From Heterobasidion occidentale (Eukaryota; Basidiomycota; Agaricomycetes; Russulales; Bondarzewiaceae): 64,000 nucleotides of DNA. The stretch's first letter is position 1, and every line of letters starts with the position of its first letter. Shown piece after piece: positions 1 to 11,960 of the stretch. The stretch lies in assembly GCA_039111635.1 (NCBI GenBank), contig JBCAQO010000006.1, positions 930,001 to 994,000 on the forward strand, in the 5' to 3' direction. The notes beneath the pieces are model-generated. The model saw only the letters and a list, made by a program, of their open reading frames with translations. It searched no databases and was not told the DNA's origin. The position numbers were made by a program, and so were the translations under genes.

Positions 1-1112
1 TTGACGCGGGACCGTCAGGTTGAAAGTTTTGGTCGTTGTCTTGCCTTGTTCTTGTTTTGATCGAGTTCGTTTCGGGCAAGTCAGAGGATTGCCAGTCATT
101 ACTGTCATGTACTGTCCGTACTGCACACATACACACTGCATTCCCGGTGGGGTTCAACGAGCGTCACCCGAGCACGGCGACGAAGCGCCCCGGCATAAAA
201 ACTCGGAAACCGGTGGGAAGTCCTGGAGAAGAAGTTTGAGAAGAGGCCATTACGGAACGGGCTTCCGAGCTGTGGAGATCGAGAAGGTCACGTCGGGCCC
301 TTCGAACACTGCTGCTGCTGCTGCTGTAGCGCTGATAGAGTTGAGACGCCCGCTGTGGGGGCGAGAGGGCGGAGGCGAGCGAAAGCGACGGGTGCCGTCG
401 AGACGGGCGCTGAAACTCATAGAGCGCAGGAACGATCGGGAATGCCCGCGGCGGGACGTTTGGATGGCCATTTTGAAGGAATGCGTGCGCACTGCGCCGT
501 CGTGCATGTGCGGGCGGTGGTTGGGCCTCGGTCGCAGCTTCACGTGCGGGGAGAGGGTTGCAGGCACCCGAGGCCCCGAGTGGTACGCCGTGAGAAATCA
601 GCATGAGGTACCGGCATCGTGGAGCGGAGGGGCTGCAGGGAGCTGGAGGGCTGCATTTCCTCGGGGAGAACGGCCACGCGGGCGATGTGCGAGAAGCGCA
701 GAGAAGCGGTGGGAGAGACAAGGGAGGGCGGCGGGACTCGAGGAGAGAGGGAGAGCGAGGGAGCTGAGGGACTAGCTAGAGAGCCCGAGGGGGTGGCGAG
801 GGAGATCTGGCGATGGGCGGACCCCGAGAAGCGCAGGAGAGATGATGCACGGCGCTGTGGCTTTCCTCGCCTTCACTTGGGCCTCTCTCCTGCCCTTTCT
901 TCGCCCGACCCTCCTCCCTCCCTCCTCCTCCTCCTCCTCCTCCTCCTTCTCCTCCTTCACACTCTCCATCACCCTCGCCACAATACGAGCAGCGGCGCCA
1001 TCATCTTCCTGCGCACCCGGCGCCTCTTCCACCATCACCTCAACGGTCCTCACCGCACCCTAACCATCACCTCTCTCTCTGCTACCGCCGTCCCCCTGCC
1101 GTCCTCGCCACA
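1..1112. other. GC-rich leader region upstream of the ELL-like gene
   Basis: I see no convincing gene here. Open frames exist on both strands, but they are Arg/Gly/Ala-rich, match nothing I recognise and look like by-products of high GC. The stretch holds a six-unit CTG repeat (309-326). A long CCT/CTC pyrimidine tract (about 911-956) and further CT-rich sequence run up to the start codon at 1113, a common promoter and 5' leader feature of strongly transcribed fungal genes. A gene reading leftwards could have its promoter here, but nothing in the window shows it. Confidence 0.5.
309..326. repeat. (CTG)6 microsatellite
   Basis: Six perfect CTG units lie in apparently noncoding GC-rich sequence upstream of the ELL-like gene. 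It is a simple repeat with no visible function. Confidence 0.9.
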
Positions 1113-4100
1113 ATGCCTCTCCCCAACGTCAACGGCACTCTCTCTCTCCAGGGCGCCCTCCGCTCTGGAGATGCAACCAAATCCACTCTCAAGCACGGCA
1201 TGCTCATCCGCCTCACCCCAGAGAACATCCAGTCTCTCCAGGACTTCACCCGCCACCGTAGCATCCAAGCACAGTTCGGCGACAGCCCCGTGCGCATATC
1301 CTCTTCCCTTCTTCCCTGTGCGTATCCCTGACAAGCATGCCCCCGATTTCCTTCTCTAGGGCATCTACATCGGCGAGCAGTTCTTCCCTATGCGCATCAT
1401 CGGCGAGGCCGCCCCTCACGAACTCTACCTCCGATCCACCCCTTTGAACAAGCCAAACGCGCCTCTCAAGCTCTACGCCAACATCACAGGCAAGATCACC
1501 GTCGAGCGCGAGCTCGACCAAAAAATCGAGGACAAAGTCTCCCAGTCCACCGCCGACGCCGCCAAGGCCAAGAATTCCCGCCGCATCGTCGTCATCGACG
1601 AGCCGCCCCCGAAGAAACCCGCCGCAGCCTCGGCCGCAGCCACGAAGAAGAAGAAGGCGGGCACGAGCGTGTCTGTCACGCGTCGCGCGCCACAGATCAT
1701 ACAGGCGAAGAACGAGGGCTCCTCTAGGCTCGCGTCTCCCGCCCCCAACCAAGGCAAGGCACTCTCGCCCCTGCGCCCGCCCGCCGCCACGGTCAATATC
1801 AACCTCCGCCAGCGCGTCATTCGCTGCATCGCCGCCAGCCCGCGGGCGCAAGACGAGGTCGTCAACCTCGTCGGTGGCCCCTCGTGTGCAGATTCGACCC
1901 GGCGCGACGTCCTCGCCCAGCTCGAAGACGTGCGTGCTCCCTCTTGTTCTCTATGACCTCGCGATCGCCTGCTTATCCTCCGCCACGCCATCCAGGTGGC
2001 CATACCCATCGAGGGGCCCAAACACTCCTCGGCTCCGGCGAAGTACCGTGTCCGTCCTGAAGTGTGGCTCGAAGTGCGTCCGTACGAGTGGACTGGGCTC
2101 ACGGACACCGAGCGCACCAACTTCGCGCGCCAGGCGCGCCTCGCGTTCGGCGACCTGCGCATCCCCCAGAGCGACCCTCGCTGGGAACACGTGCGCTACC
2201 GCCAGCCTGCGTCCGCCGCGGCCGCGGTGGCGCCCACCGCTGCCGCAAAGCCGCCGGCGAAGCGGGCGATCACGACGACGGGCAAAGCGCGCGGCGGCGC
2301 CACCGCCACAGCCTCCGGATCCAACACTAACTCCACGTCCACGTCCACGTCCACCTCTGCATCGGCGACATCCAAGGCGGACGCCAGAGACGAGCCACCC
2401 GCGAGCGCCCCGTCTGCCCCTGTCCGGCAGAAACACGAGCTTCCGCCCCGCCCGCGCCCCATCATGCCGCCGCCCCCCCTCCCACCTTCGGCGTCTAATG
2501 GCAAAGTTTCCAGAAACTCGCCGGACGACACGCAGCCAGCGCCGAGCCCGACGACGGCGGCGGCACGCCGGCGCCTGCCTGGATCCGGGTTCAAGTCGAC
2601 GATGCGTGCGTCGCCGTTTGGGTCTGATTCCCCCACGGGCGCGGGCGCGGGCACGGGGCGCACGGGGACGCCGGCCGCGGGCGGCGCGGGGCCTTCGCCC
2701 CCACAGCAGAAGCCCGCGGTGACGGTCACGAAACGGACGGGGCCCGTCGACGCGCGGAACAAGCGCGAGGAGCCGCAGCCGAGCGGGCGCGCGACCGCGT
2801 TGCCCTCGATCCCGCCGCCGCCGTCTGCGCGCGAGCGCGAGCGCGAGAAGGTGAAGGAGAAGGAGCGGGCGCGCGAGCGGATCAAGAAGACGCCCGTCGT
2901 GCGAGAGGAGGGCGAGATCGAGGAGGCGCCCTCCGCGCCTGCATCTTCGCGAGCGCCGGCCGGCGCCGCGGCGCAGGGGAAGAAGCGCAAGGCGCAGGCG
3001 TACCGGGACGACGCGGACGACGCGCTCGAGGGCGCGGTCGTGGGGTCGCGGTCCGGGACGGGCGCCGCGCCGCCTGTGACGGGCACGCGGGTGTCGGTCA
3101 CGGCGGTGAAGCGCCGGAAGGTGGACGAGGGCGGGGGGTACGCGCCCGCTGTCGCCGGTGGCGCGCCGCCCAAGCCACGGGAGCGGGAGCGGGACTGGGA
3201 GAAGGAGAAGGAACAACGGGAGAGGGAGCAGCGGGAGATGGAGAAGGAGCAGGCCGCGGCGGCGCTGCATCAGCGGAAGGTCTCGGCCGCGAAGCGGGAG
3301 AGGGACAGGGAGCGGGAGCGGGAGAAGGAGAAGGAGCGGAGCGCGTCGGTGCAGCCGCCGCCGCCGCGCAAGCCCGTGAACAAGGACAGAAAGGGAGCGC
3401 GCGAGAGAGCGGGATACGCCGCCGCCGACGCGCAAGATCAAACGGGAGCCCGAGCCCGAGCCCGTCCGCGCGCGCGACCGGGAGCGGGAACGCGACCGCG
3501 GCCGCGAGCCGCGCGAGCGAGAGAGGGAGCGCGAGCAAGATCGCGAGCAGGAGAAACCCAAGGCGGGGCGCATCAGCAAGCGCCGGAGGAGCCCCATCTA
3601 CACCTCCTCGTCCTCCGACGAGGAAGACGGGCCGAGCCCCGCCACGCGCCCGCGCACCACCGCGCACTCCCACGCGCACCCCGAGCCCGCGTCCTCCGCC
3701 ACGAGCACGTCCTCCCCGCGCGACGTCGACCCCCCCGGCCGCTCGCACGCCCGCGAGCGCGACCACGAGCGGGATCGCGATCGCGGCAGAGACCGCGAAC
3801 GCGAGCGCACGGGCCACGGCGCCAACAACAACGGCACGCGCGCGGCCGCGCGCTCGCGTCTGCCCCCAGAGCCGCCCACCGCGCCGCTCCCGACGGACCG
3901 CGCGACGTTGCGTCGGCGGTACCGCCGCTCGTACGCGCACTATATCAAGGCGTACCACCTGTTTGCGCTCGAGCGCGGGCGGGTGGAGGACGCGCTCGCG
4001 AGCATGAACGAGGGCCGGGCGGCGGCGGCGGGGCGACGAGCGAGGACGGCGAGGAGGACGACGACGAGCCGATGAGCGAGGGCGAGCTGATGGAGCTCGT

Positions 4101-4191
4101 TGAGCGGCATAATGGGTGGAGGCGGGAGCTGGAGGCGATTCGGAAGGCGTTTACGATGACGGGCGAGGAGGCGATGGATGTGGAGCCTTGA
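1113..4191 (+). CDS. ELL: RNA polymerase II elongation factor ELL-like protein
   Basis: Exons 1113-1289, 1360-1929 and 1996-4191 give about 980 residues. The N-terminal ~250 residues fit the ELL elongation-factor domain: a short beta-rich start, then a helical part ending in a block with the pattern YRVRPEVWLEVRPYEW, matching the winged-helix end of animal ELL. A long disordered middle follows, rich in Pro, Ala and Arg-Glu repeats. The last ~100 residues (about 880-975) resemble the occludin/ELL C-terminal helix bundle, ending in ELMELVERHNGWRREL. ELL proteins act in the nucleus and suppress Pol II pausing. The C-terminal part needs two frame changes: the frame moves by one base near 3386-3400 and returns near 4011-4030, with no stop in between. 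Codon use is extremely GC-rich compared with the genes further right. The family call is from motifs only. Confidence 0.75.
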
Positions 4192-4793
4192 TTTTGACGC
4201 GCTGCGTGGGCCGGGGAGTGGTGGTGCCTTTGCTTAGAGACGGTGTGGATGTGCGTTGAGTCGCGCGCGATTTAGAATTTGTGGAGGAGCGATACCAACG
4301 ATCGAAGTGGAACGGATGTATTTATTCAACAACAAAAGTCGGACTCGGATCTCGTCGTCTCATGGTGTCTTGTTTTCTTTTTGCTTTCGCTGTTTCTGTC
4401 GGCAACTATCATTTTCAATTCAGCTTTCGTGGCTTGCGCGAGCGTTGGCGTGTTTGTTTGTGTGCCTCGGGACGCGGACGGGAAGTGAAAGGGGTTTGTG
4501 CGGGCAATCGCGATGGAAATTAGCAGGCCGATGGAGGCCATCAAATCAGCGATGGAGGTTTGTTCAGTCCATGGCCTTATGACCGCTTTCTCTTTGATGT
4601 CGAGGACTCTGAAGGGGGAGACAAATGCGTCGCGGTTGAATCGGCCATAACCACATGGATATGCAACACGGTGGTGTATAAAAGCAGAGCAGCGACGGGC
4701 TGGGCGCTCAAAACTCCACACACGCACTCGACCAAGCGAACTGTCGCCCAAAACTTACGATCCTATCCCCAGACGTTTTCTCTCAAACGCACC
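4192..4793. other. Intergenic region with TATA-type promoter for the small gene at 4794
   Basis: The 3' flank of the ELL-like gene is followed by the promoter of the small downstream gene. Composition drops sharply from the GC-rich coding sequence to mixed sequence. No open frame here is convincing. A TATA box lies at 4677-4684, annotated separately. Confidence 0.6.
4677..4684 (+). promoter_or_regulatory. TATA box
   Basis: The octamer TATAAAAG sits about 110 bases upstream of the start codon at 4794. A transcription start roughly 30 bases downstream would leave an 80-base leader, which is reasonable for a fungal gene. Confidence 0.6.
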
Positions 4794-5129
4794 ATGTCTA
4801 CCTCCTCCCTCTGCGCGCAAGTATCCGAGGCCAAACAAGCGTGCGACGAGCTGGACGACGCGCTCGCCTTCCTGCACGCCGCGCTCGAGGGCGTCAAGCA
4901 GGACGTCCAGCGGTTCCGGGACAGCATGCGCGACGTCGAGCTCCACGGCGCCGCGAGCGGCCAGGGTCAGGCCGCGGACCCGGAGGAGCTGCAGGCCCTG
5001 CGGAAGCTGATCAAGCAGATGGCGGCGGACATGGTGCACACGAAGTACTGGACGCGGTGGTTCGCCGGGGAGCTGGACATGCGGCGCATCGCTAGTCGCC
5101 GGGCGCAGATGGGCATGGACGGTGCGTAG
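4794..5129 (+). CDS. Small acidic coiled-coil protein of unknown function
   Basis: An uninterrupted frame of 111 residues starts at an ATG in a good context (CACCATG) just after a CT-rich leader and a TATA box. The protein is mostly helical. Residues 4-45 have regularly spaced Leu/Ala/Val and could form a coiled coil, and residues 60-100 form a second basic helix containing WTRWFAGEL. There is no signal peptide or membrane segment. The last codons run into a possible splice donor (GTGCGT near 5124), so another exon could follow and the C-terminus is uncertain. I do not recognise the family. Its small size and heptad pattern would suit a subunit of a larger complex such as a kinetochore or cytoskeletal one, but that is only a guess. 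Confidence 0.6.
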   Translation: MSTSSLCAQVSEAKQACDELDDALAFLHAALEGVKQDVQRFRDSMRDVELHGAASGQGQAADPEELQALRKLIKQMAADMVHTKYWTRWFAGELDMRRIASRRAQMGMDGA

Positions 5130-5546
5130 GGCGATGGCGGCGGCGTGGGTATTTTGCATGCTTTTGTTTGGGACAGAGGAAGGAAATATGGCTGGATGAC
5201 TGCCACCACTTACCAGTGCCATCTGAAGGAAGACGCGCTCACTTCAATCACATCGCGGACTCCCTTTCACTGATCCGTCGGGGATAGACAAGGCAAGATG
5301 TGGACATTTTGAGATTGTTCATGCTTCATGGCTTGGGTTGTCCACACAAGCATCTTGACGCCCGCATTTCCATCGAATCCGTACCATTCAAATTGGCTGG
5401 GTAGCCTGGTAAAATTCAGCAGACAATGCCAATAAACCACACGTAGCGTCAAGATACACACAAAGTCCCGTGTCAACAATCCGTTCAAGAGCCAACCAGT
5501 GCGTTATGCAAAGAAAACGTGATTCGTGATGGAAGTTCGTCCGCGC
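5130..5546. other. Convergent 3' intergenic region
   Basis: The 3' ends of the small (+) gene and the sedolisin (-) gene face each other here. I see no further gene, repeat or RNA. Confidence 0.6.
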
Positions 5547-8327
5547 TCACGGCAAGGCCAAGAACAACGGCAACAAAAGCGCAAGGTTAGGTGTTCCGAC
5601 GCCTAGAATGCTCGACGGTGAATAAAGTGTTGTGGAAGTACAGAGAAGTAGATCGTACCAGTCACAGGATCCCAGCCAGTCGTCCTAGAAGTGAACAGAG
5701 TGTGAGCGCGCTTTTTGAGGTGAAGAATCCTGCAAGTACTTACGACGTGAAACCGGGGGTTCCTTGGAGGCGAATAAGTGAATCGAAGTCATCCAGAATA
5801 TTTCTGAGTCACGTACCACATCCCTGATTTCCTCCCGTTGTGATGTCGTTGAAAGCATGCGCGAATTTACTGGAATATACCTAGTCCAAGGTGAGTGAAA
5901 GATGCAACCGAGCATATACTAGGTCGACACACCGAAGGGTTGATAAAACCTGAGTGAAAGGATGAGAAAGAGGCTGTGGTCCTTCGAAGTGCGCGATGAA
6001 TACTTACCGACTGATTTCTTTCCCTTGGCAAGACGAGCATCGTTCACGAGAGTGATGAGCGATCCGACCACTGGGGATGAACAGGAAGTTCCGAACACAA
6101 GCTCGAATTCGCCATCGATAGCTGAGGATGGTTCAATATTCAATCCGACAAACAAGAGAGGCCACTTGCCTACGACGTAATTCGCGCTGATATCACAGTT
6201 CCAAGGTGAAGGCAACTCAGATGAAAGAATAATTGAGGCTCGTACCCGTTGGCAGATAGATCAGGGAACGCCCGGACCTACAATTGATGATGAACAGAGC
6301 TATCAATCATATCTCAACAAGCTTCCTTGCCTTTCCAGAATTATTGAACTGCGCAGCTGAGTATGGCGGCGGGTGATTCTTCAAAAAACTGGCAACGGCG
6401 GACGCTTGATACGACGGTATGGTGAAAATATTGCTGAAACCTCCCCCGCTGAAGATGACTTGCTCGCAGGCACCTTCTGGGTCGTGGACCGTAGAGCCTG
6501 GATTAACTTGCGTTGCACCAACTGAAGTGACGTACGGACACCCTGAAGGGAAGTCCGGGTTGAACCTTGTACCATTTTGTGATTCTTCACCTGCACAGCA
6601 TTCTTGAGATAGAATGTGATTTTTCGTGCTTGTGTGCTTACCATCGGGTGTCAGACAGACATTATCGAAGCCTGCGACGCCAAAATCGCCTGAACTGTAG
6701 AGAACGGTCGTTCCCATCAATCCAAGCTTAGCATACTCAACGCATTGCCTGTTAGCAAACGCAGCCGTGACTGTTGCCTCGTCCTGCCCATAGGACACTG
6801 ACACCACTTTTGGCGGAGGAATGATTCCACATGATTCAGGTTCTGTAAAAAATATGAGTGACGTATCTATCGGGACGAGTTTTGATTTACTGTCAAAGCC
6901 TCCAGGTTGAGGGTCGGGGTAAATTCCATCCTGATTGCTACGATGAAGAATATGACGGACTAAGGTAGAATCCGCCGACGTACCTGCGTAGGGTCATCTC
7001 CTCCTTCAAACGTGCAGAATGACTTATCGATGGCATCAAGCCAGTTATCAAACCCAGCGCCTGACAGCGAAGGAACCCATCAGTTCAGATATCTCGTCGC
7101 CCTGTTTCCAAACTGACCTTCGACAAGGTCACCAGTTTGGAGAAGAGTGATTGGCTGGGGATTTGTCAAGGCCATGGCGTATTCCAAGTCAAGGTCACTC
7201 TCGCCATTGAAACCAAAGCTTTGATTTTGTGTTTGCGCGACACCTGGAGTGGTACCGCCATAATTCAGTCTAATAAGGAGAAGGGAAAAGACAACAAACC
7301 TCCATCAATAGAGACCAGAATAGGTCTACTCCCTACTTGGCTGGTAGAGAAATTGCTGCAGGCGAAATCAGCAGAATGCCGTGAGGTATCACGATCACGT
7401 ACGTAAAGAAGAGGTCGAGATCGCCAGTCAAGAATGCTTGTGGGGTGAACTCAACTAGAAAAATAATGTCAGTACTGGATTCAACCTTGGAGAAGAGACG
7501 CGACTCACCGATCCCGTACGAGTTCTTCTGCGTTGCAACCGGCTTGTAGTCGATATTGTACAGTGCCCGAAGGCAGTCAGGGGTGATAAACTGATCGCAA
7601 GTATCCAGCGACGGTATGACGTTCGGTTTCTTGCCGGTTGTCTTCGGCCCGTTGAAGGAAGATGGGTAGCCTAGTTTGTCGGTAGTCCGCTTCCTCATGC
7701 GAGCTGGTTCGCTACCTGCACGATGATTGAAGTGTACTGTGGGCTTGATGAGGTCAATGTGTTCGCGAACATGCTCTGGTACCGAGTACGAATGGCATCC
7801 TTGAGGGAGATCGCGTTATGGTCAGATACCTGAAGGATTCGTTATTTCAGATGGACTACTGGCTTACCGATTTGTTCGACGCCAGACGTGTGTGTGTAGA
7901 CGTGATATTCGGTATTGAGCAGTTCCTCGACCTCCGTCACAGTCACATTGACCTCTATCCAACCCTTGCTGACAGATTGGCGGAGGCGGTAACCCGACAG
8001 ACCAGCATCAGTGAGCCAATCCTTCACGGTTGCTACCGTCAAATTGGAAGGAGAAAAATGATCCACAACTCTGTCCGGCGACCAATGCTGTCCATAAGTC
8101 GGAGAGTCCGGGTGTGAAACAGACATGAGGAGATCATCCAGCCCATCGAGGTTCTGTTGTCTGAGACCAATGCGCAGGGGCAAAACCTTTTCTGCTTCAA
8201 GCCTTCTAGATTTTTCCCACCCAACAGGCTCCGCCGCGCGCCTCTCGTGCACGACATGGGTAGAGCGAGGAGAAGGTGCAGCAAATGCGGTAGTGCAGAC
8301 CGACAACACAACGAGGGAGATACGCAT
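5547..8327 (-). CDS. Secreted sedolisin (tripeptidyl-peptidase, family S53)
   Basis: Sixteen exons (8327-7868, 7799-7509, 7454-7403, 7355-7300, 7243-7118, 7060-6984, 6930-6891, 6842-6642, 6590-6331, 6277-6246, 6186-6008, 5949-5933, 5880-5817, 5762-5744, 5684-5659, 5602-5547) sum to exactly 652 codons. Residues 1-16 are a signal peptide ending TAFA. Residues ~35-200 are a pro-kumamolisin activation domain. The catalytic domain shows Glu301 and Asp305 in GESDLDLEYA, the oxyanion Asp420 in SSGDFG and the nucleophile Ser566 in FGTSCSSP. It should be an acid-active serine-carboxyl peptidase, autoprocessed and secreted for protein breakdown. Oddities: Phe replaces the usual Ser before GTS, the C-terminus is a Leu-rich hydrophobic tail, and the intron at 6330-6278 begins with GC. 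Confidence 0.93.
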
Positions 8328-10175
8328 GGTGTTCGAGGGCGAGGACCTTTGAAGGCCCGGAAAGAATGTTCCAAAGCCCAGTGTTGAGGGAGCAGATTAG
8401 GCCATTTAAGGAGTCGAGCGAAAGGCACGGCGGTTGAAAGGACCCACGAGAACGCCATCTCCGCCCGGTTCTCCAAGAGAGAGCATGTGTCTCGTCGGGG
8501 GAAAGGCGTACTATTGAAGGAGTGCTCTATCAATCTATTATTAGTCGTGGAATTCTGCTCTTACTCACGACTGCGATTCTAAGAAGCACGTCACCCGGAC
8601 AATCAGCAAGCCAGAAGCGTCTGTATACCAGAACGGGGAGGGCGTGTATTGAGAATAGTGCAGGAAACCGGGCATCTTTGAGTACTTACTTACCTCTGAG
8701 TATTGTGCATCCAGCTCGAATGAGGGCTGACCGGCAGGAAATCGTGAATCGAGGTTCACGCGGATATGTCTATCAGTTCTGATAGAGATCAGGCCACGAG
8801 GTATAACGGCCGGGTCCATTTGTACCTAAATTCTGTACTTGGAGGGGTGTCTGATTTGTGTACGTTTACAGGCTTCAGTAGCATAGCAGGTCAACGCCCA
8901 AGGCGTTCAGCCCGGGATCTCCGTCGGAGCAATCATTCCTCAATGGCTTTATGTACTTGACCCAGCCTGGGTAACAACCCACATTAACAACTTGATGATC
9001 GGTGTTAGATGGATCTTCATTACGATTGGCATATCGCTAGCCGAATATCCTGTCAAGGAACAGGGAGAACAACCCATGAGTCTGAAATGCTAGGCCAAGA
9101 TGCCTCTCCTGATAATCCCCTGAAGACACGTAGTTATTAGCATGCACGCTAGGGGTCGAGTATATCTTGTCGTAAAGCCTAGAGGATCGGGTGGGAGAAG
9201 CTGAAGGGTTGGCGCCTCTGGCTATGGGCGACGCCGGAATTAACCGAACATACACTCCTACTGACTCTTACCCGCGATCCGCGGCATGGACTGTTCAACG
9301 CACATCTGCCAGGCCATCAGTACATGGAAAGTTCCCGTGCCATGATACCTAGGAGGCGTATATTCCTTCGCGACGTCGTTCTGCATCAGAAGTATCATGC
9401 GAGGGGGCTTCCATCGCCCTTTCTACTCTTATCAGCGCCCGTCGAGGCCTATCGTTTGCTTGGTGCTGCTCCGACCTGCGTTCGCCATTAAGGCTAATCC
9501 GGTCAGTTTTCAGATGCATCCTTCAAGTGAACGTTGGAAGTGCGGACGGAAAGTACTTGCGTAGCGCGTGACGCGCGTCTTCCATCGTCCACCGACATAA
9601 TGCAATGTTGTACGCCTTGCCAATAATCATCCTCAAGCTTTTTGATTGACAAGCCACGCCAGCCAGCGACAGATATATTGGAATACGAAGGCAAAATACG
9701 CAGTGTACCTGTTGAAGAGCGGATTTATGAGCTACCGCCTGCACCACCTCTGAGCTCTCTCATGACTCTACTCGTTGGTGATGCCAAGCGCAGCTCTCCG
9801 CGCTTCCTGACGTTCAAAATCCGCCAGTCATGTACTGGGCTGTCGGTCTTGTCTCTGTTTGCCATCGTTTTCCCTCGAAATTGACAGGACAGTGCAGACG
9901 ATCAACATCAATGCGAATCATCACTCTTCACTGGTCTGGGATTGTCTGTCATGCCGTCTGGGAGACACATCTGTGCGTTCTCCTTGTTGAACGACTACTT
10001 TAGCTTCGCTCGAAAACTTCAATGTTTACGGGAACAAGGAGCATCACTCCGATTGTAATTTTCACTGGTCCTCACTCCTACCGCTTGTGCTCGCTGGCGA
10101 TGCCATCTCACCTTCAATCTTGAAACCACCGACAGCACAGAAAATTTCGCAGAAAATTCCATCCCGGTCCGTAGT
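8328..10175. other. Long region without a supported gene
   Basis: These 1.85 kb separate the sedolisin start (minus strand) from the methyltransferase stop (minus strand), so they contain the sedolisin promoter. No frame matches a family I know. One minus-strand frame, 8819-8694, opens with ATG, runs 42 codons and ends at a perfect GTAAGT donor. I could not find a continuing exon, so I do not call it a gene. Confidence 0.5.
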
Positions 10176-11960
10176 TCAGTCTTTCCGCTTGAAGACGTAG
10201 TGCCCGATACCCCATCTATACAAATGGTAGATGAATAATTTGACAAGATGAGTGGGTCGAGCGGCTCACTCCTGGCCACCATTGTAAGCGAACAATTCCG
10301 AGCATGCCATATAGAATACTCTGAACCTAGGAGCGAGGAATGAACGTATTTAGTGTTACAATCTGAGCGGCGACATGAGACTTCCCCAAGATGTTACGCA
10401 CCGATAGAATGCTTTGGCTCCCTCGCCCTTTTTGCCCTTCTTTTCAGCATCCATCTCGAGTTCTTTCAGGCCTTGTTTTGCATTGGCATCCTGGCGCTGC
10501 AACCAATGCTCGAGCGTGCGCGAGTAATGTATGCCCGAGATGTACGACAACGAGAGGAGGGTGAGATGGTCCTGATAATAGAGGAACAGGTCATGCGAGG
10601 GCATTGTTCCACCTGTGATATGAATTGGCGATAAAATGGGGATCTCGCGTCAATGATAAAAGGTCACGAATTGATCCACAAGAGCGGAGGGACATGTTGT
10701 TACCAGAAAAGAACGTCTGGGCCATCCATCCATCGTCTTCCACGAAATCATATGGCATGGTCTTGTGGCAGAATATATGCACAAAGAAGAGCGACGGATT
10801 GGGATCATCGCCTTCACCGATATGTTGCGAGGGTTTGAGCCAAGTAGAAACCTTGCGCAGCAATTTGTCGTAGTTCTTCATGTGCTCAAACATCTAGAAC
10901 ACAAGACACGGGTACAATTTCAGGATTCGATTGTTATGGACTTCCACCTACCTCGATCGAGAGTATACGGTCAAATCTGATAATTCGAATAAACCCATTA
11001 GACAGATCGAAAGATCAGATACATGATGCGTACTGGTCGCAGTCAGCGAAATCGATTGTGTTCACATCCGCAGTGATAATCTACCAAGAAAGTGAGCACT
11101 CGGTCCTTGCAACATGGTTGAACAGAGGGACGAGATGTTTCGAGTGTGAAACAGTGTCAGATGCCATACCTTGACGTTATTTATCCCGCGCTTCTTGGCC
11201 TGCGCATCTATGTATAGTTTCTGGGTGGAAGAGTTGGAAAGGCCCATAATTTGGGATCTAGGGTATTTCTGTGTGAAGCATCATCATCGTCATCATGGGC
11301 TTCGCGTGGAGCGCTGATAAAGGGCTCCTCGGCGACAAACATACCTGCGCTAAATAAAGCGAAAGACTGCCCCATCCTGTTCAAAGAATAATTTTAGCAA
11401 TGCGGGGATGTGTTTCAAGACAGACCGCGCGCACCGCATCCGAGATCGAGGATATATTGGCCATTTCTGAGCTTCGCCTTCTCGCAGTACATCTCCATCA
11501 TAAGCACCTCAGCCTCCTCCAAAGTTTCTTTGCCAGTAGGGTATAGGCAGGACGAGTACTTCGCGAATGGGCCTAAGCAAGATAGGATGAAGTCTGTTGA
11601 AACCTATAGGTACATCCGATTGATGAACAAAGCAAGGTTTTTGTGACACAAAAGATACCTCATAGTGCTGCTCGTTGGCCTTTTCGGTCAATTCCGCGAT
11701 GGTCTCTCTTGCGCGCGAGTTCTCTATCCATTGCATCTTAGCGGCATGGTTGGCTTCAAAAGAGCCGTGGTTGATCTCCTGTAGCCGCTGGCGACAGAGT
11801 GCACGGATAGCAGTGCGAAGAATGAAGTCAGGGACCAGCCCCTGATCATTGTATGCAATGCATTGTCAGAACGGGTGTGCGTATCTCTACAAAGACGCGA
11901 AAGACGCTTTACCTTGTCCAAAAGGTTGTACCCTACAGTCAGAACGGATTCGGGGATCAT
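10176..11960 (-). CDS. SAM-dependent methyltransferase, CMAS/coclaurine N-methyltransferase-like
   Basis: Eleven exons (11960-11913, 11841-11659, 11603-11435, 11376-11345, 11268-11170, 11080-11034, 10976-10952, 10893-10704, 10612-10402, 10326-10270, 10215-10176) sum to 367 codons, so 366 residues. The Rossmann SAM-binding motif [16 protein letters not shown] lies at about residues 128-144, followed by [10 protein letters not shown] and ITADVN. The stretch [10 protein letters not shown] and the [12 protein letters not shown] block are typical of the cyclopropane-fatty-acid-synthase-like branch to which plant coclaurine N-methyltransferases belong. It probably methylates a small molecule or lipid in the cytosol, but the substrate cannot be read from sequence. 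Two exons are only 25 and 32 nt. The start is the first ATG in frame and gives the N-terminus expected for the family. Confidence 0.9.

Noticed and set aside
20..775. Open frame of 251 codons upstream of the ELL-like gene
   Set aside because: It starts with TTG, is low-complexity and Arg/Gly-rich, overlaps other equally open frames, and matches nothing. It is a by-product of high GC.
3349..3389. A short intron to explain the first ELL frame change
   Set aside because: The candidate lengths of 41 and 14 nt give the wrong phase and are too short.
1951..3958. Long minus-strand frames (548 and 286 codons) opposite the ELL-like gene
   Set aside because: They are Arg/Leu-repeat shadows of the GC-rich, Arg-Glu-coding plus strand.
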